64,000 bases of DNA from positions 744,001-808,000 of the forward strand of contig NC_044030.1 of NCBI RefSeq assembly GCF_900496995.4, written 5' to 3'. The stretch is from Aquila chrysaetos chrysaetos (lineage: Eukaryota; Chordata; Aves; Accipitriformes; Accipitridae). A program made the translations under genes and the position numbers. The notes beneath the pieces were generated by a model that saw only the letters and a list, made by a program, of their open reading frames with translations, was not told the origin of the DNA and ran no database searches. Shown piece by piece: positions 22,761 to 34,500 of this stretch (position 1 is its first letter; each line of letters begins with the position of its first letter).

Positions 22761-25700
22761 CCCCCAGGCACCCTACTCCGCCAGCCCCGCACGAGGCCCC
22801 GTGGAGCCCTGCTGCCTGCCAAGTCCCCCGGAGAACCCTGCCAGGTCCCCTGGGCACCCCTGTGGAGCCCTGCTGCCACCCAGACAGATGGAGGGACCGC
22901 ACTGGGTCCCACTTGCATCCCTGGGGAGCCCTGCTGTCCGCCAGGCCCCCACAAGAGCCCCAGCAGGGCCCGCACATGGCCCTGTGGAGCCAGGCTTCTC
23001 GCCAGACCCTTGCGGCGTCCCTGTAGCACCTTGCGTGGGGACCTGTGAGGGCTGGGAGAGGCCGTGGGCTTCCCTGGAGGGTCTGCTTGGCCCCACGTAC
23101 GCCTCAGCGAGGGATTTGAGAAATCCTGGCCTTCTCTGGAGGCTCTGCTTCGCCCTACGTTTGCCCTTGAGAGGTCTTGGAGAGGACCTGCGCTTCCCTG
23201 GAGGGTCTGCTTGGCCCCAGGCATGCTTCTGTGAGAGATTCTAGAAGCCCTGGGCTTCTCTGGAGGGTCTGCTTGGCCCCACGAGTGCCCTTGCGAGGGC
23301 TGTGAGAAACCCTGGCCTTCTCTGGAGGCTCTTCTTCGCCCTACGTGTGCTCTTGAGAGGACTTGGAAAAATGCAGGGCATCTCTGGAGGGTCTGCTTGG
23401 CCCCAGGTGTGCCCCTGCGAGGGCTGTGAGAAACCCTGGGCTTCCCTGGAGGGTCTGCTTGGCACCACACTTGCCCCTCTGAGGTCTCGGAGAGGACCTG
23501 AGCTTTTCTTGGAGGGTCTGCTTGGCCCCATATGTGCCCCTCTGAGGCCTTGGAGAGGGCCTGGGCTTTTCTTGGAGCGTCTGCTTGGCGCTACGAGAGC
23601 CTCTCAGAGTGCTGTGAGAGGCCCTGGGCTTCTCTGGAGGCTCTGCTTGGGCCCACGCGTATACCTACAAGAGCTGTGAGGAAGCCTGGGTTTCTCTGGA
23701 GGGTCTGCTTGCCCCTGTGTGTTCCCCTGAGAGGTTCGGGAGAAGCCCTGGGCTTCTCTGGAAGGTCTGCTTGGCCCCACGTTTGTGCCTCCTTGTCTGT
23801 GAGAGGACCTGGCCTTCTGTGGAGGGTCTGCTTTTCTCTACGTGTGCCCCTGATAGGGTTTGGAGAAACCGTGGGCTTCTCTGGAGGGTCTGCTTGCCCT
23901 GACTCATACCCTGACGAGGGATTTGAGAAACCCGGGGCTTCTCTGAAGGGTGTGCTTGGCCCAACGTGTGCCTCTGAAAGGGATTTGAGAGCCTCTGGGC
24001 TTGTCTGGAGAGTCTGCTTTGCCCCATGCATGCTGCTGCGAGGGCTGTGAGAAATCTTGGGCTTCTCTGGAGGGTCTGCTTGCCCTGACATGTACCCTGA
24101 TGAGGGATTTAAGAAAACCTGGGCTTCTCTGGAGGGTCTGCTTGGCCCCACACATGCCCCTGAGAGGGGGTGGACAGGCCCTCAGGTTTTAGGAGGTTTT
24201 GCGTCGCTCAAGATTTATCCCTGCTAGGTCTGTGAAAGGCCCTGGGCTTCTCTGGAGGGTCTGCTTGGCCCCACATAGGCTCTTCTGAGGTCTTGGAGAG
24301 GGCCTGGGCTTTTCTTGGAGGGTCTGCTTGACCCAATGCTTTTCCCTATGAGGGCTGTGAGAGGCCCTGGACTTCTCTGGAGGGTCTGCTTGGCCCTATG
24401 TGTGCCCCTGAGAGGTTCAGGAGATACCCTGGGTTTCTCTGGAGGGTCTGCTTGGCCCTACCTATACCCCTGAGAGGGTGTGGAGAAAACATAGGCTTCT
24501 CTGAAGGGTGTGCTTGGCGCCATGCTTGCCTCTTTGAGGCCTGTGAGAGGCCTTGGGCTTTTCGGAGGGTCTACTTGCACCTACGCGTACACCTACGAGG
24601 GCTGTGAAAAACCCTGGGCTCCTCTGGAGGGTCTGCTTGGCCCCATATGTGCCCCTCTGAGGTCTTGGAGAGGGCCTGGGCTTTTCCTGGAGCATCTGCT
24701 GGTGCTACGAGAGCCCCTCCGAGGTCTGTGAGAAGCCCTGGACTACTCTGGAGGGTCTACTTGGCCACACGCGTACACCTACAAGGGCTGTGAGGAACCC
24801 TGGGTTTCTCTGGAGGGTCTGCTTGGCCCAACGAGTGCCCCTCTGAGGGCTTTGAAAGGCCCTGGACTTCTCTGGAGGGTCTGCTTGGCCCTACCTATAC
24901 CCCTGAGAGGGTATGGAGAAATCATAGGCTCCTCTGGAGGGTCTGGGTGGCCCCATATGTGCCCCTCTGAGGCCTTGGAGAGGGCCTGGGCTTTTCCTGG
25001 AGCGTCTGCTTAGCGCTACGAGAGCCCCTCGAAGGGCTGTGAGAGGCCCCGGGCTTCTCTGGAGGGTCTGCTTGTCCCCATATGTGCCCCTCTGAGGTCT
25101 TGGAGAGGGCCTGGGCTTTTCTTGGTGGGTCTGCTTGGCCCCACGCGTGCCCCTGCGAGGCCTGTGAGAAACCCTGGGCTTCTCTGGAGGGTCTGCTTGG
25201 CCCTATGTGTTCCCCTGAGAGGTTCTGGAGAAACCCTGGGCTTCTCTGGAGGGTCTGCTTGGCCCCACACATGCCCGTGAGGTGGGTTGGAGAGGCCCTG
25301 AGATTTTTGGGGGATCTGTGTTGCTCAAGATTTATGCCTGCTAGGGCTGTGAGAGGCCCTGGGCTTCTCTGGAGGGAGGACTGCTTGGCCCCATATGTGC
25401 CCCTCTGAGGTCTTGTAGAGGGCCTGGGCTTTTTTTAGAGGGTCTGCTTGGCCCTACGTGTACCCCTGAGAAGGTGTGGAGAAAACATAGGCTTCTCTGA
25501 AGGGTCTGCTTGGCGCCATGCTTGCCCATTTGAGGGCTGTGAGAGGCCCTGTGCTTCTCTGGAGTGTCTGCATGGCCCCACGTGTGCGCCTCCGAGGGCT
25601 TTTAGAGGACCTGGCCTTTTGTGGAGGGTCTGCTTTTCTCTACATGTGCCACTGATAGGGTTTGGAGAAACCGTGGGCTTTTCTGGAGGGTCTGCTTGCC

Positions 25701-27775
25701 CTGACACATACCCTGAGAAGAGATTTGAGAAGCCCTGGACTACTCTGGAGGGTCTGCTTGGCCCCAAGCATACACCTACAAGGGCTGTGAGGAACCCTGG
25801 GCTTCTCTGGATGGTTTACTTGGCCCTATGTGTGCCCATGAGAGGTTCTGGAGAAACCCTGGTTTTCTCTGGAGGGTCTGCTTGGCCCAACGAGTGCCCC
25901 TCTGAGGGCTGTGAGAGGACCAGGGCTTCTCTGGAGGGTCTGCTTCTCCCTGCGTGTGCCCCTGACACGGTTTGGAGAGATCCTGGGCTTCTCTGAAGGG
26001 TCTTCTTGGCCCCATGCTTTCCCCTACAAGGGCTGTGAGAGGCCCTGGACTTCTCTGGAGGGTCTGCTTGTCACCACGTGTGCGCCTCCGAGGGCTGTGA
26101 GAGGATCTGGCCTTCAGTGGATGGTCTGCTTTTCTCTACGTGTGCCCCTGACGAGGGATTTGAGAAATCTTGGGCTTTTCTGGAGGGTCTGCTGGCCCCA
26201 CACATGCCCCTGAGAGGTGTTGGACAGGCCCTTAGATTTTTGGAGGATCTGTGTCACTCAAGATTTATCCCTGTTAGGGCTGTGAGAGGACCTGGGCTTC
26301 TCTGGAGGGTCTGCTTGGCCCCAGGCATGCCCATCCGAGGTCTTGGAGAGGGCCTGACCTTCTTTTGTACGGTCTACTTGGCCCAATGAGTGCCCCTCTG
26401 AGGGCTTTGAGAACCTCTGGGCTTGTCTGGAGGGACTGCTTTGCCCCATGCATGCTGCTGCGAAGGCTGTGAGAAATCTTCGGCTGCTCTGGAGGGTCTG
26501 CGTGGCCCCACGTGTGCACCTCCGAGAGCTGTGAGAGGACCTGGCCTTCTGTGGAGGGTCTGCTTTTCTCTACGTGTGCCCCTGATAGGGTTTGGAGAAA
26601 CCCTGGGCTTCTCTGGAGGGTCTGCTTGGCCCAACGAGTGCTTCTGAGAGGGTATGGAGAAACCATAGGCTCCTCTGGAGGGTCTGCTTGGCACCATATG
26701 TGTCCCTCTGAGGCCTTGGAGAGGGCCTGGGCTTTTCTTGGAGTGTCTGTTGGCCCTACGAGAGCCCCTCCGAGGGCTGTGAGAGGCCCTGGGCTTCTCT
26801 GGATGCTCTGCTTGGCCCCACGCATGCCTAAGTGAAGGATTTGAGAAACCCAGGTCTTCTCTGGAGGGTCTGCTTGTCCCCACGTTTGCACTTGAGAGGT
26901 CTTGGAGAGGACCTGGGCTTCTCTGGAGGGTCTGCTTGGCCCCACGTGTGCCCCTGCAAGGGCTGTGAGAGGCCCTGGCCTTTACTGGAGGGTCTGCTTG
27001 CCCTGACTCGTACCCTTACGAGGGATTTGAGAAACTCTGTCCTTCTCTGGAGGTTCTGCTTCATCCCACGTATTCCCTTTTGATGGCTGTGACGGGCCCT
27101 GGGCTTCTCTTGTAGGGTCTGCTTGGCCCCACGCGTGACTGCGAGGGATTTGAGAAACCCTGGTCTTCCCTGGAGGCTCTGCTTGTCCTCATGCGTGCCC
27201 CTGCTAGGGGTGTGAGAGGACTTGGGCTTCTCTGGAGGGTCTGCTTGGCCCCACGTGTGCCTCTGCGAGAGGTTTGAGAAACCCTGCGCTTCTCTGGAGG
27301 GTCTCCTTGGCCTCATCGTGTGCCCCTACGAGGGCTGTAAGAGGCCCTGGGCTTTTCTGGAGGGTCAGCTTGGCCCCTCGCATAGATCTGCGAGGGCTGT
27401 GAGAAACCCTGGGCTTCTCTGGAGGGTCTGCTTTTCCCTACGTGTGCCCCTGACAGGGTTTGGAGAAATCCTGGACTTCTCTGGAGGGTCTGCTTGGCCC
27501 CACGCGTGCCCCTAAGATAGTTTGGAGAAACCCTGAGCTTCTCTGGGGGGTCTGCGTGCTCCATCGCGTACACCTATGAGGGTTGTGAGAAGTCCTGGTC
27601 TTCTTTGGAGGGTTTGATTGGCCCCACATGTGCCTCTGGGAGGGATTTGGGAAACCCTGGGCTTCTCTGGAGGGTCTGCTTGGCCCCATGCGTGCCTTCA
27701 AGTGGGCTTGGAGCAATGCAGAGCTTCTCTGGAGAGTCTGCTTGGCCACTCATGTACTACTGAGAGGGTTTGGAG
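22760..27775. repeat. 62-bp satellite array, right block, with diverged left edge
   Basis: This is the same monomer family as the left block, starting clearly at about 23,040. Before that, GTGGAGCCCTGCTG-type motifs recur near 22,802, 22,863, 22,924 and 22,984, a spacing of about 61 bp, so a degenerate edge begins near 22,760. Monomers here are more divergent and no long higher-order period is visible. The landmark monomer with CAAGATTTATCCCTG appears near 24,169, 25,283 and 26,218. The stretch 23,353-23,602 is nearly identical to 1-250. The array ends near 27,775, where a different dispersed repeat starts. Open frames on both strands are again repeat artefacts. Confidence 0.93.
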
Positions 27776-28640
27776 AACAAATAAGAGAAGCAGCCCTGCA
27801 GACCCCCAGGTCAGTGAAGAAGGAGGGGGAGGAGATGCTCCAGGCACCGGAGCAGAGGATCCCCTGCAGCCCGTGGGGAAGACCATGGTGAGGCAGGCTG
27901 TCCCCCTGCAGCCCAGGGAGGTCCACGGTGGAGCAGATATCCACCTGCAGCCCGGGGAGGTCCACAGTGGAGCAGGGGGATGTACCCGAAGGAGGCTGTG
28001 ACCCTGTGGGAAGCCTGCGCTGGAGCAGGCTCCTGGCAGGACGTGCGGATCTGTGGAGAGAGGAGCCCACACTGCAGCAGGTTTTCTGGCAGGACTTGTG
28101 ACCCTGTGGGGGACCCACGCTGGAACAGCGTGCTCCTGAAGGACTGCACGCCATGGAAGGGACCCATGCTGGAGCAGGTCGTGGAGGACTGTCTCCCGTG
28201 GGAGGACCCCATGCTGGAGCAGGGGAAGAGTGCGGTGAGTCCTGCCCCTGAGGATGATGAAGCGGCAGAAAATAACGTGTGATGAACTGACCGTAAACCC
28301 CATTCCCTGTCCCCCTGTGCCACTGGGAGGGGTTTGGTAGAGAATCTTGGAGTGAAGTTGTGCCCAGGAAGAAGGGAGGGGTGGAGGGAAGGTGTTCTGA
28401 GATTTGGTTTTATTTCTCATTACCCTACTCTGGTTGATTGGTAGTAAATTGAGTTAATTTTCCCCAAGCTGAGTCTGTTTTGCCCGTGATGGTAATCTGT
28501 GAGTGATGTCTACTGTCCTTATCTCGACCCACAAGCCCTTTGTTATATTTTCTCTCCCCTGTCCAGCTGAGGAGGGGGAGTGATAGAACAGCTTAAGTGG
28601 GCACCTGGTGTTCAGCCAGGGTCAACCCCCCCCAACATGT
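27776..28640 (+). mobile_element. Dispersed avian repeat, possibly LTR-retroelement derived
   Basis: The first part has imperfect short repeats of about 36-40 bp (GGTCCACGGTGGAGCAG, GGTCCACAGTGGAGCAG, CCCATGCTGGAGCAG) that leave an open frame of about 100 aa ending near 28,282. The second part is a T-rich tail with TTGGTTTTATTTCTCATT and TTATATTTTCTCTCCCC blocks, ending in a GGGCACCTGGTGTTCAGCC motif. I recall this combination as a high-copy bird repeat, possibly of ERV/LTR origin, but cannot assign a class from sequence alone. It separates the satellite from the aminopeptidase relic. The short frame is not counted as a gene. Confidence 0.45.
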
Positions 28641-28696
28641 ATGTGTTTTTGTTATCTGTGTGGGGAAGAATGGCCATGGGGATGACTTCTTTCCAA

Positions 28697-28803
28697 TGTA
28701 TCTTTGAAATGTAATGTAGTATCTTTAAAATATAGTGTAGTATCTTTAAAATATAATGCACTATCTTTAAAATGTAGTATCTTTAAAAGGTAGTCCCTTT
28801 AAA
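28697..28803. repeat. Short AT-rich tandem repeat (GTAGTATCTTTAAAA)
   Basis: About five imperfect copies of a 19-23 bp unit (TAGTATCTTTAAAATAT) lie between the dispersed repeat and the first recognisable aminopeptidase exon. It is a simple minisatellite with nothing coding. Confidence 0.7.
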
Positions 28804-30077
28804 CTGAAGAAGAACACAACAATTGTTGGCACCAAGGTCCTCACAGGTGGTGCTACTGGGTGATGAGCTGTGCCTGTTCTTTAGGTGAAGTCTGTGAATA
28901 TAATGCCCTGGCTTGTTAAGGACCATTTTGATACCACTGTCAAGATGACTACGTACCTTGTGGCCTTTATTATTTCAGATTTTAAATCCATCAGCAAAAT
29001 AACCGGTCATGGAGCTAAGGTAACTGTGTCTCATTTTGTAAGAGCTTTTTTGTGTTTAAGTCTGTGTGAATACATAATGGTTTACTTTTCAGTTAAATCA
29101 TTGGATTTATGTATCTCGATGTTTTACAGGAATGAAAGGAGAGAATTAAATTGGTTTTGTAATTGGATGATGAGTTTGCATACTGAGCTTTGTTAGTTTC
29201 AGAAGATTTTGGTAACGGGCTTGCTTTTTGTATCATTATATGCATTGGTAACATAGTTTCATGTAAGATTATATAATCAAGGGCAAATGAAATACAGTTT
29301 TCATGGAGAATCAGCACTAAAATAAACCTGTGTCAGTTGAACGACTCTAACATGATAGGGGTGGAAATTGTAGAAGTCTTTGTAGGGGCATAGTGGTTCT
29401 GGTGGGTAAGTTTTAAAACTTGTGTTCCTAATTCTGATAATATTTTTATGCAAATGTTTTAGTAACTCTTGTATGAGAACAGTTAAGTGTGTGCTCTAGT
29501 GTCCCTTTTTGTGGTCATTTAAGTAACTGTGATGAAGAACAACTTCTGTCAGCTTTTGATGCTGGTATTGGAAATGCTGCCTTCTTGTCTGCTGTAGATT
29601 TCCATGTACACAGTGCCAGAAAAGATCAACCAAGCTGATTATGCGTTAGATGCGGCAGTGAAACTTTTAGACTTCTGTGAGGATTATTTCAGCATTCCAT
29701 ATCCTCTACCTAAGCAAGATAATTGTTAAATAACTTAATGTATTTGAGAACATTAATAACCACAGAGATTAAAATAGCAGTAAAAATAAGTAATTTAGAG
29801 TATTAAGACTGGGCAAAGTTTGGCTCACAGACTGTTAAACTGGCTGCTTCACAGAATTTAAGGACAGATTGAAAAGCTTCACTGGGAATTTCAAATTCTT
29901 GTGCTCTCTGTCTAGAGATTTTTTTAAAGTATGCTTTTGTGATTACATTTAAGAGAGCCCTTAGAAGTATGTGTGATACATGTGCCTGTGTGGGAGCAAT
30001 CAGGAAGTGGGATGAGCAGGTGAGCGAGTTCTTTATGAATTAAAATGATACTAGTACTATTTTAATGGTTTTTCTAG

Positions 30078-30235
30078 GTTTAGCAGCTATTCCTGATTTT
30101 CAGTCTGGTGCTATGGAAAACTGGGGATGGCCCACATACCAGGAATCTGTGTTGTTCTACAACTCTGAAAAGTCCTCAGCATCTTCTAAACTTTGGATTA
30201 GTAGTATGGTAATAGCCCATGAGCTGGTTCGTTAG
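30078..30235 (+). pseudogene. ERAP1: ERAP1-like exon with GAMEN and ruined HExxH zinc site
   Basis: The acceptor TTTCTAG precedes an exon reading [15 protein letters not shown] and ending in MVIAHELVR followed by TAG. The family zinc site is HExxH(x18)E and here normally reads HELAHQ. The second histidine codon has become CGT (Arg) and the next Gln codon is TAG (30,233-30,235), placed exactly at the splice donor. The product would be cut before the third ligand and could not bind zinc. The GAMEN exopeptidase motif is still present. Confidence 0.88.
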
Positions 30236-30805
30236 GTGAGATTTGGGGAAGAATAAGGAGTTTGAATGAGCATGAGGTGGGGTCAGGGATGATGGATTCT
30301 GTGTGGGTAGGGGGATCTTGGAGCTATAAGCTGAAAATAGCTGCTTTGACTTGAAGGTGCTCTTCTGTGAATCATGAGGACTGTTTCTGGTGAAGGAGTC
30401 CCGGCAGGCTGCATAGATGTGGAGGGCTGTAAATGTAAATGTGTTCAGTTCAGCAGCTGCAATGCTGCGGGGCCTTTGCACCATTGTCAGCCCCTGAAAT
30501 TAATTGCAGGCCACCAAAATAGGAACATAAAAGTTTGGAAAGGTTAGCTGTTTCATATATTACTCTCCTGCCAAAAGTGGTTTCGTTACAAGGTTTCTTG
30601 GAACATGAGTGGAAGCCAGTGTTTTAACATATTACCATTAAAATGAGAAATGCAATGGGAAGATGCCAGAGCAAGCTGTATCACTAAAAAAAGTTCCTTA
30701 GAGGTCAACAGCATACTATAAATGCAGTTTCTTACAGGTCAGTAGCAGCTTTTGTGATAAATTGTTTATTTAATTTCAGAAGCTCTTCCACCCTCCCTCC
30801 AGCAG

Positions 30806-30919
30806 TGGTTTGGCAACCTCGTTACCATGGAGTGGTGGAATGATCTGTGGTTAAATGTAGGGTTTGCAAAGTTTATGGAGTTCATGTCAGTCAGCATTAC
30901 CCATTGAGAACTGAGAGTT
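30806..30919 (+). pseudogene. ERAP1: ERAP1-like exon with lost third zinc ligand
   Basis: This 38-codon exon reads [17 protein letters not shown], then VGFAKFMEF. The conserved glutamate of WLNEGFA, the third zinc ligand in M1 peptidases, is GTA (Val) at 30,857-30,859. A TGA at 30,905 replaces the proline codon that normally follows the histidine near the exon end. Acceptor and donor (GTAAGC) are still good. Confidence 0.85.
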
Positions 30920-31454
30920 GTAAGCAGCACTTATGGTATTTTTATTTTGTAACTGCCTTCTAAATCCACTAATTAAGGATAAAGATCAAGCAGATTTTTG
31001 CTGTGAACTACTTTTAAATTTCTGTTTCTGAGGATTATCTGATGTTAACTCTGAAGAGTAGGAATGTTGATTTACCTAGATGTACATGTTTTCAGGAACT
31101 TATGATGGAATTTAATGATTGCAGTGAAAGTGTATTCTTTTTTTAAAGACATTTAGACTTCCAAAAGTGTAAATAAATTATTTTATCTTATTTCATCAAA
31201 TAGGGTGAGACTTGAAAACACTAAAATCCTTCCACTAGCTTTATCAGAGGTCCAATACATGAAATTTTCTACCAAAGTGAGAAGAACAATGCATCTGGGC
31301 AGAATTTTGCCATAGCACTGCAGTGGCATGATAATAGGGAAAGTCACCATTTTGGGGGGTTGGGATTAATTTGTTTTGTGTTTACTGACCATTCTGTCAT
31401 CAAACTGTTGGAATGTGCAGGTGTCCTTAAGTCTCACTAGCTCAACTATTTTTA

Positions 31455-31566
31455 GAATTACAGAATGATAGAATGGAATCACAGAATGGTTTGGGTTGGA
31501 AGGGACCTTTAAAGGTCATCTCTTCCAATGCCCCTCTGCAATGAGCAGGGACATCTTCAACTAGAT
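31455..31566 (-). mobile_element. CR1 LINE 3' fragment (minus strand)
   Basis: ATAGAATGG, then GGTTTGGGTTGGAAGGGACC and TTTAAAGGTCATCT with GCAATGAGCAGGGACA is the classic antisense 3' end of avian CR1. Only about 110 bp remain, inside an intron of the aminopeptidase relic. This is normal 5' truncation. Confidence 0.85.
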
Positions 31567-34500
31567 CGGCTATTTAAGTTAGTTTAGAACACTAGGACTT
31601 ACTTGGCTGTATTATTGTTGGGGGGGGGGGGTATGCTCTGGAATAAAAGAAAGATATGGTTTGCTTTCTTTGTATGATTTAAAGATGACATGGAATGGAC
31701 TGAAAAGTGAATGAATAGGGGTTCAGTGGTCACTGAGCAAAATGTAGTAGTAATATTTGGTTTTATTTGGTTGCCTCCTATTAGGAAGACTATTTCTTAA
31801 GGAGATGTTTTTATGCCATGGCAGTGGATGCATTAAATTCCTCACAACCTCTATCTACTCGTGTGGAAGGTCCAGCTCAAATTTTAGAGATGTTTGATAA
31901 TGTATCTTATGAGAAGGTAAAATACAAAACTGTTACTGATTTCAGTTGTACTGCTTGTACTATACAGTTGTATTTTACTGATTTCACCCCTTCATAGAAT
32001 ACCTGGCGCATGGTATTAATGGGTTTATGACTTGAATAGTTCCTTGTCCAAAACACCTGGGTGGATTCAAATGGCAGTTGCCTTTTCGATTTCTAAAATG
32101 AGGAAGCCTTTACTTCTTCTATCTGTTCTGTAACAATTTAGTCTTAAACCATTTTTTGGGGTTCTCAACCCAAGGAGCATTTTTCACTGAAGCATTATAC
32201 GGTGCTGGCTTGTATAGTAATTAAAAAAATAATAGTGTAACTTACTCAATCAGTGATATTTTTAAGAGTGACGATCACACAAACCCAAAGAAGTACTATT
32301 TCAATATACATAAAACCCAATTACTTTTTAATCAGAGACACATACAAAAGTGTACTGTTATGCAGATGAGTGGCATGCTGAAATTCTTCTGAAGCAAGCA
32401 TCTTGCTAGCTAAGGAGTCATTTTGTAAACACTTTGTCACTCTTTTTCTCAGGGATCTTGTATATTAAATATGCTGAGGGACTACCTGACTGCTGATGTG
32501 TTTAAAGCTGGACTTCTGCAGTACCTGCAGAAATACAGCTATTGAAATACAAAAAATGAAGATCTGTGGAACAGCATGATAAATGCAAGTATTCCTTATT
32601 TTCTTATTTTTTTCAGATTTCATCACTTCTTGTGAATGATGCGTCTCTCTAATATATTACTGAAGACTGCGACCAGTACTTATGATTATGACATCAAAGA
32701 GAGATGACCAAAACTTTTTTTTTTCCCTTTCAGATTTGCCCTACAGGAGGTACTAACAAAATGAACCACAAGGTGATGGTTTTTGCAGAAGAAGCCAACA
32801 GTCATCTTCATATGCAGTAAGCATCTAGTTTTTTATCCGTCAGTATTTAGGAATTTGACACATATCTGTGCCCTCATGTTTATTCTGTGCTGTGGCATTG
32901 ATAAGTGCACCTTCCAAAAGCATTCTTTGCCACTTAAGCATGGTTCTAGGGAGAGTGTAAGTTTCTTCAGTTCCATTGGAAATCTGGTTTTTTCTGTGAT
33001 TGGACAGAAATTCTGCTCCTGTGCCCAGGGCTGACTGAAAAACAGCAGTACTTCAAGAGTTGCCATTATCTATATAAAAGTGTGCACAAGAAAACCAGAT
33101 GGAGACATCATGATATCCAGTCTAAACATACCTCTATAGAGCTTACAAATACCCAGCAGCTTGTACAGAGTTCTTACATACCCATTTCTGTTTCACTGTC
33201 AGTGTACTCCCATCTTCCACTTCTTACATGTCTTCTTTTTCCCTTGCTACTAAAAACAAGCACTGGACTAAAGGAGAAACTCTTGATGTGAGGGCAACGA
33301 TGGGCACTTGGACACGGCAGAAAGGTTTTCCCCTGCTAACTGTCACAGTGAGAGGGAAGAATGTCCACCTGCAGCAAGAGTACTACGTGACAGGGGTAGA
33401 TTCTCCTTCATCCACAGGGTAAACAAAATGGGGAAACCTCAGCACGCAAATGGAAGTACTCTCGAATGGCAGACAGTGATGTATGCTAAGAGCTTTTACT
33501 GTTGTTTCTTAAGGAACGCTCCCTGAGCTGTTTGGTTGTGAGTGTGTCCCTGGGTAGCTCAGGATCAGCAGTACTCGTAGGCATCGTTGGACCCTGCATG
33601 CCTGGCTGAGGTGCCAGCAGCTGCAGAGCTGCAGTGCCTGGGCATTTGGGTGAGCTGGGTGAGCCTGCGCTGGAGACGTGCTAGTGGAACTAGGCTGGAA
33701 AGTTCATATTGTGGCGGCTTCAGTGTCAGTGATCTGCCAGGCAAACTAAATGAAAGGTAACGAGATGCATCTGGCACTGCACTGAAGTCAGAGGTGCGAG
33801 TGCAGCCTGTCGCTGCTACTGCGTGGGCAAAAGATTTTACTCGGTGGTTAGACTGGGACAAGTTGGAGAAACTTTTGCGAAGTTCTTCCATTAAACAAAG
33901 CACTTCTGTTTTGCAGTAGATACCTGTGGCACATTCCACTAAACTACATTACCAGTAAATCTGACACTGTTCAGAGATTTTTGATGACAACTAAAGCCGG
34001 TAATTTCTTTGACTAATTAGGCGATTGATTTATTCAAAGTTTGTTTGCAAGCCTTTTAGTTTTGCAGGGTTTTTTTCAGAATGGGGAACTGGAACAACTA
34101 GTCCCAGAGAAGCAAATACTTGTCAGCTCAATAATATCGCTATAACGATCTCTTAATATTTTCAGAAACAGTGCTGCTGTGTTCTTTAAATCACTGAAAT
34201 GAGAGTAACAGTATTACTGGGTATAGTACTAGGATGTGTTTGAATCACTAAGAAAAAAAGGAGTTACCCTTTTGTTTCCAGATGTTGTTATCCTTCCGGA
34301 AGAGGTGGAGTGGGTTAAATTCAGGGTGGACACAAATGGGAATGGTGCACTATGAAGATGATGGGTGGGATCATCTGATTAACCTTTTGAAAGAGAACTA
34401 TACAGTGATTAGCAGCAAAGACAGAGCAAGTCTCATTAACAATGTATCCAGGTCGTGAGGTAAGGCCGCCTGTCCAAGTCTGAAAAACATACTAATTCTG

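Noticed and set aside
27980-28282. Small acidic protein of about 100 aa
   Set aside because: Made from short internal repeats in a dispersed element; no independent gene evidence.
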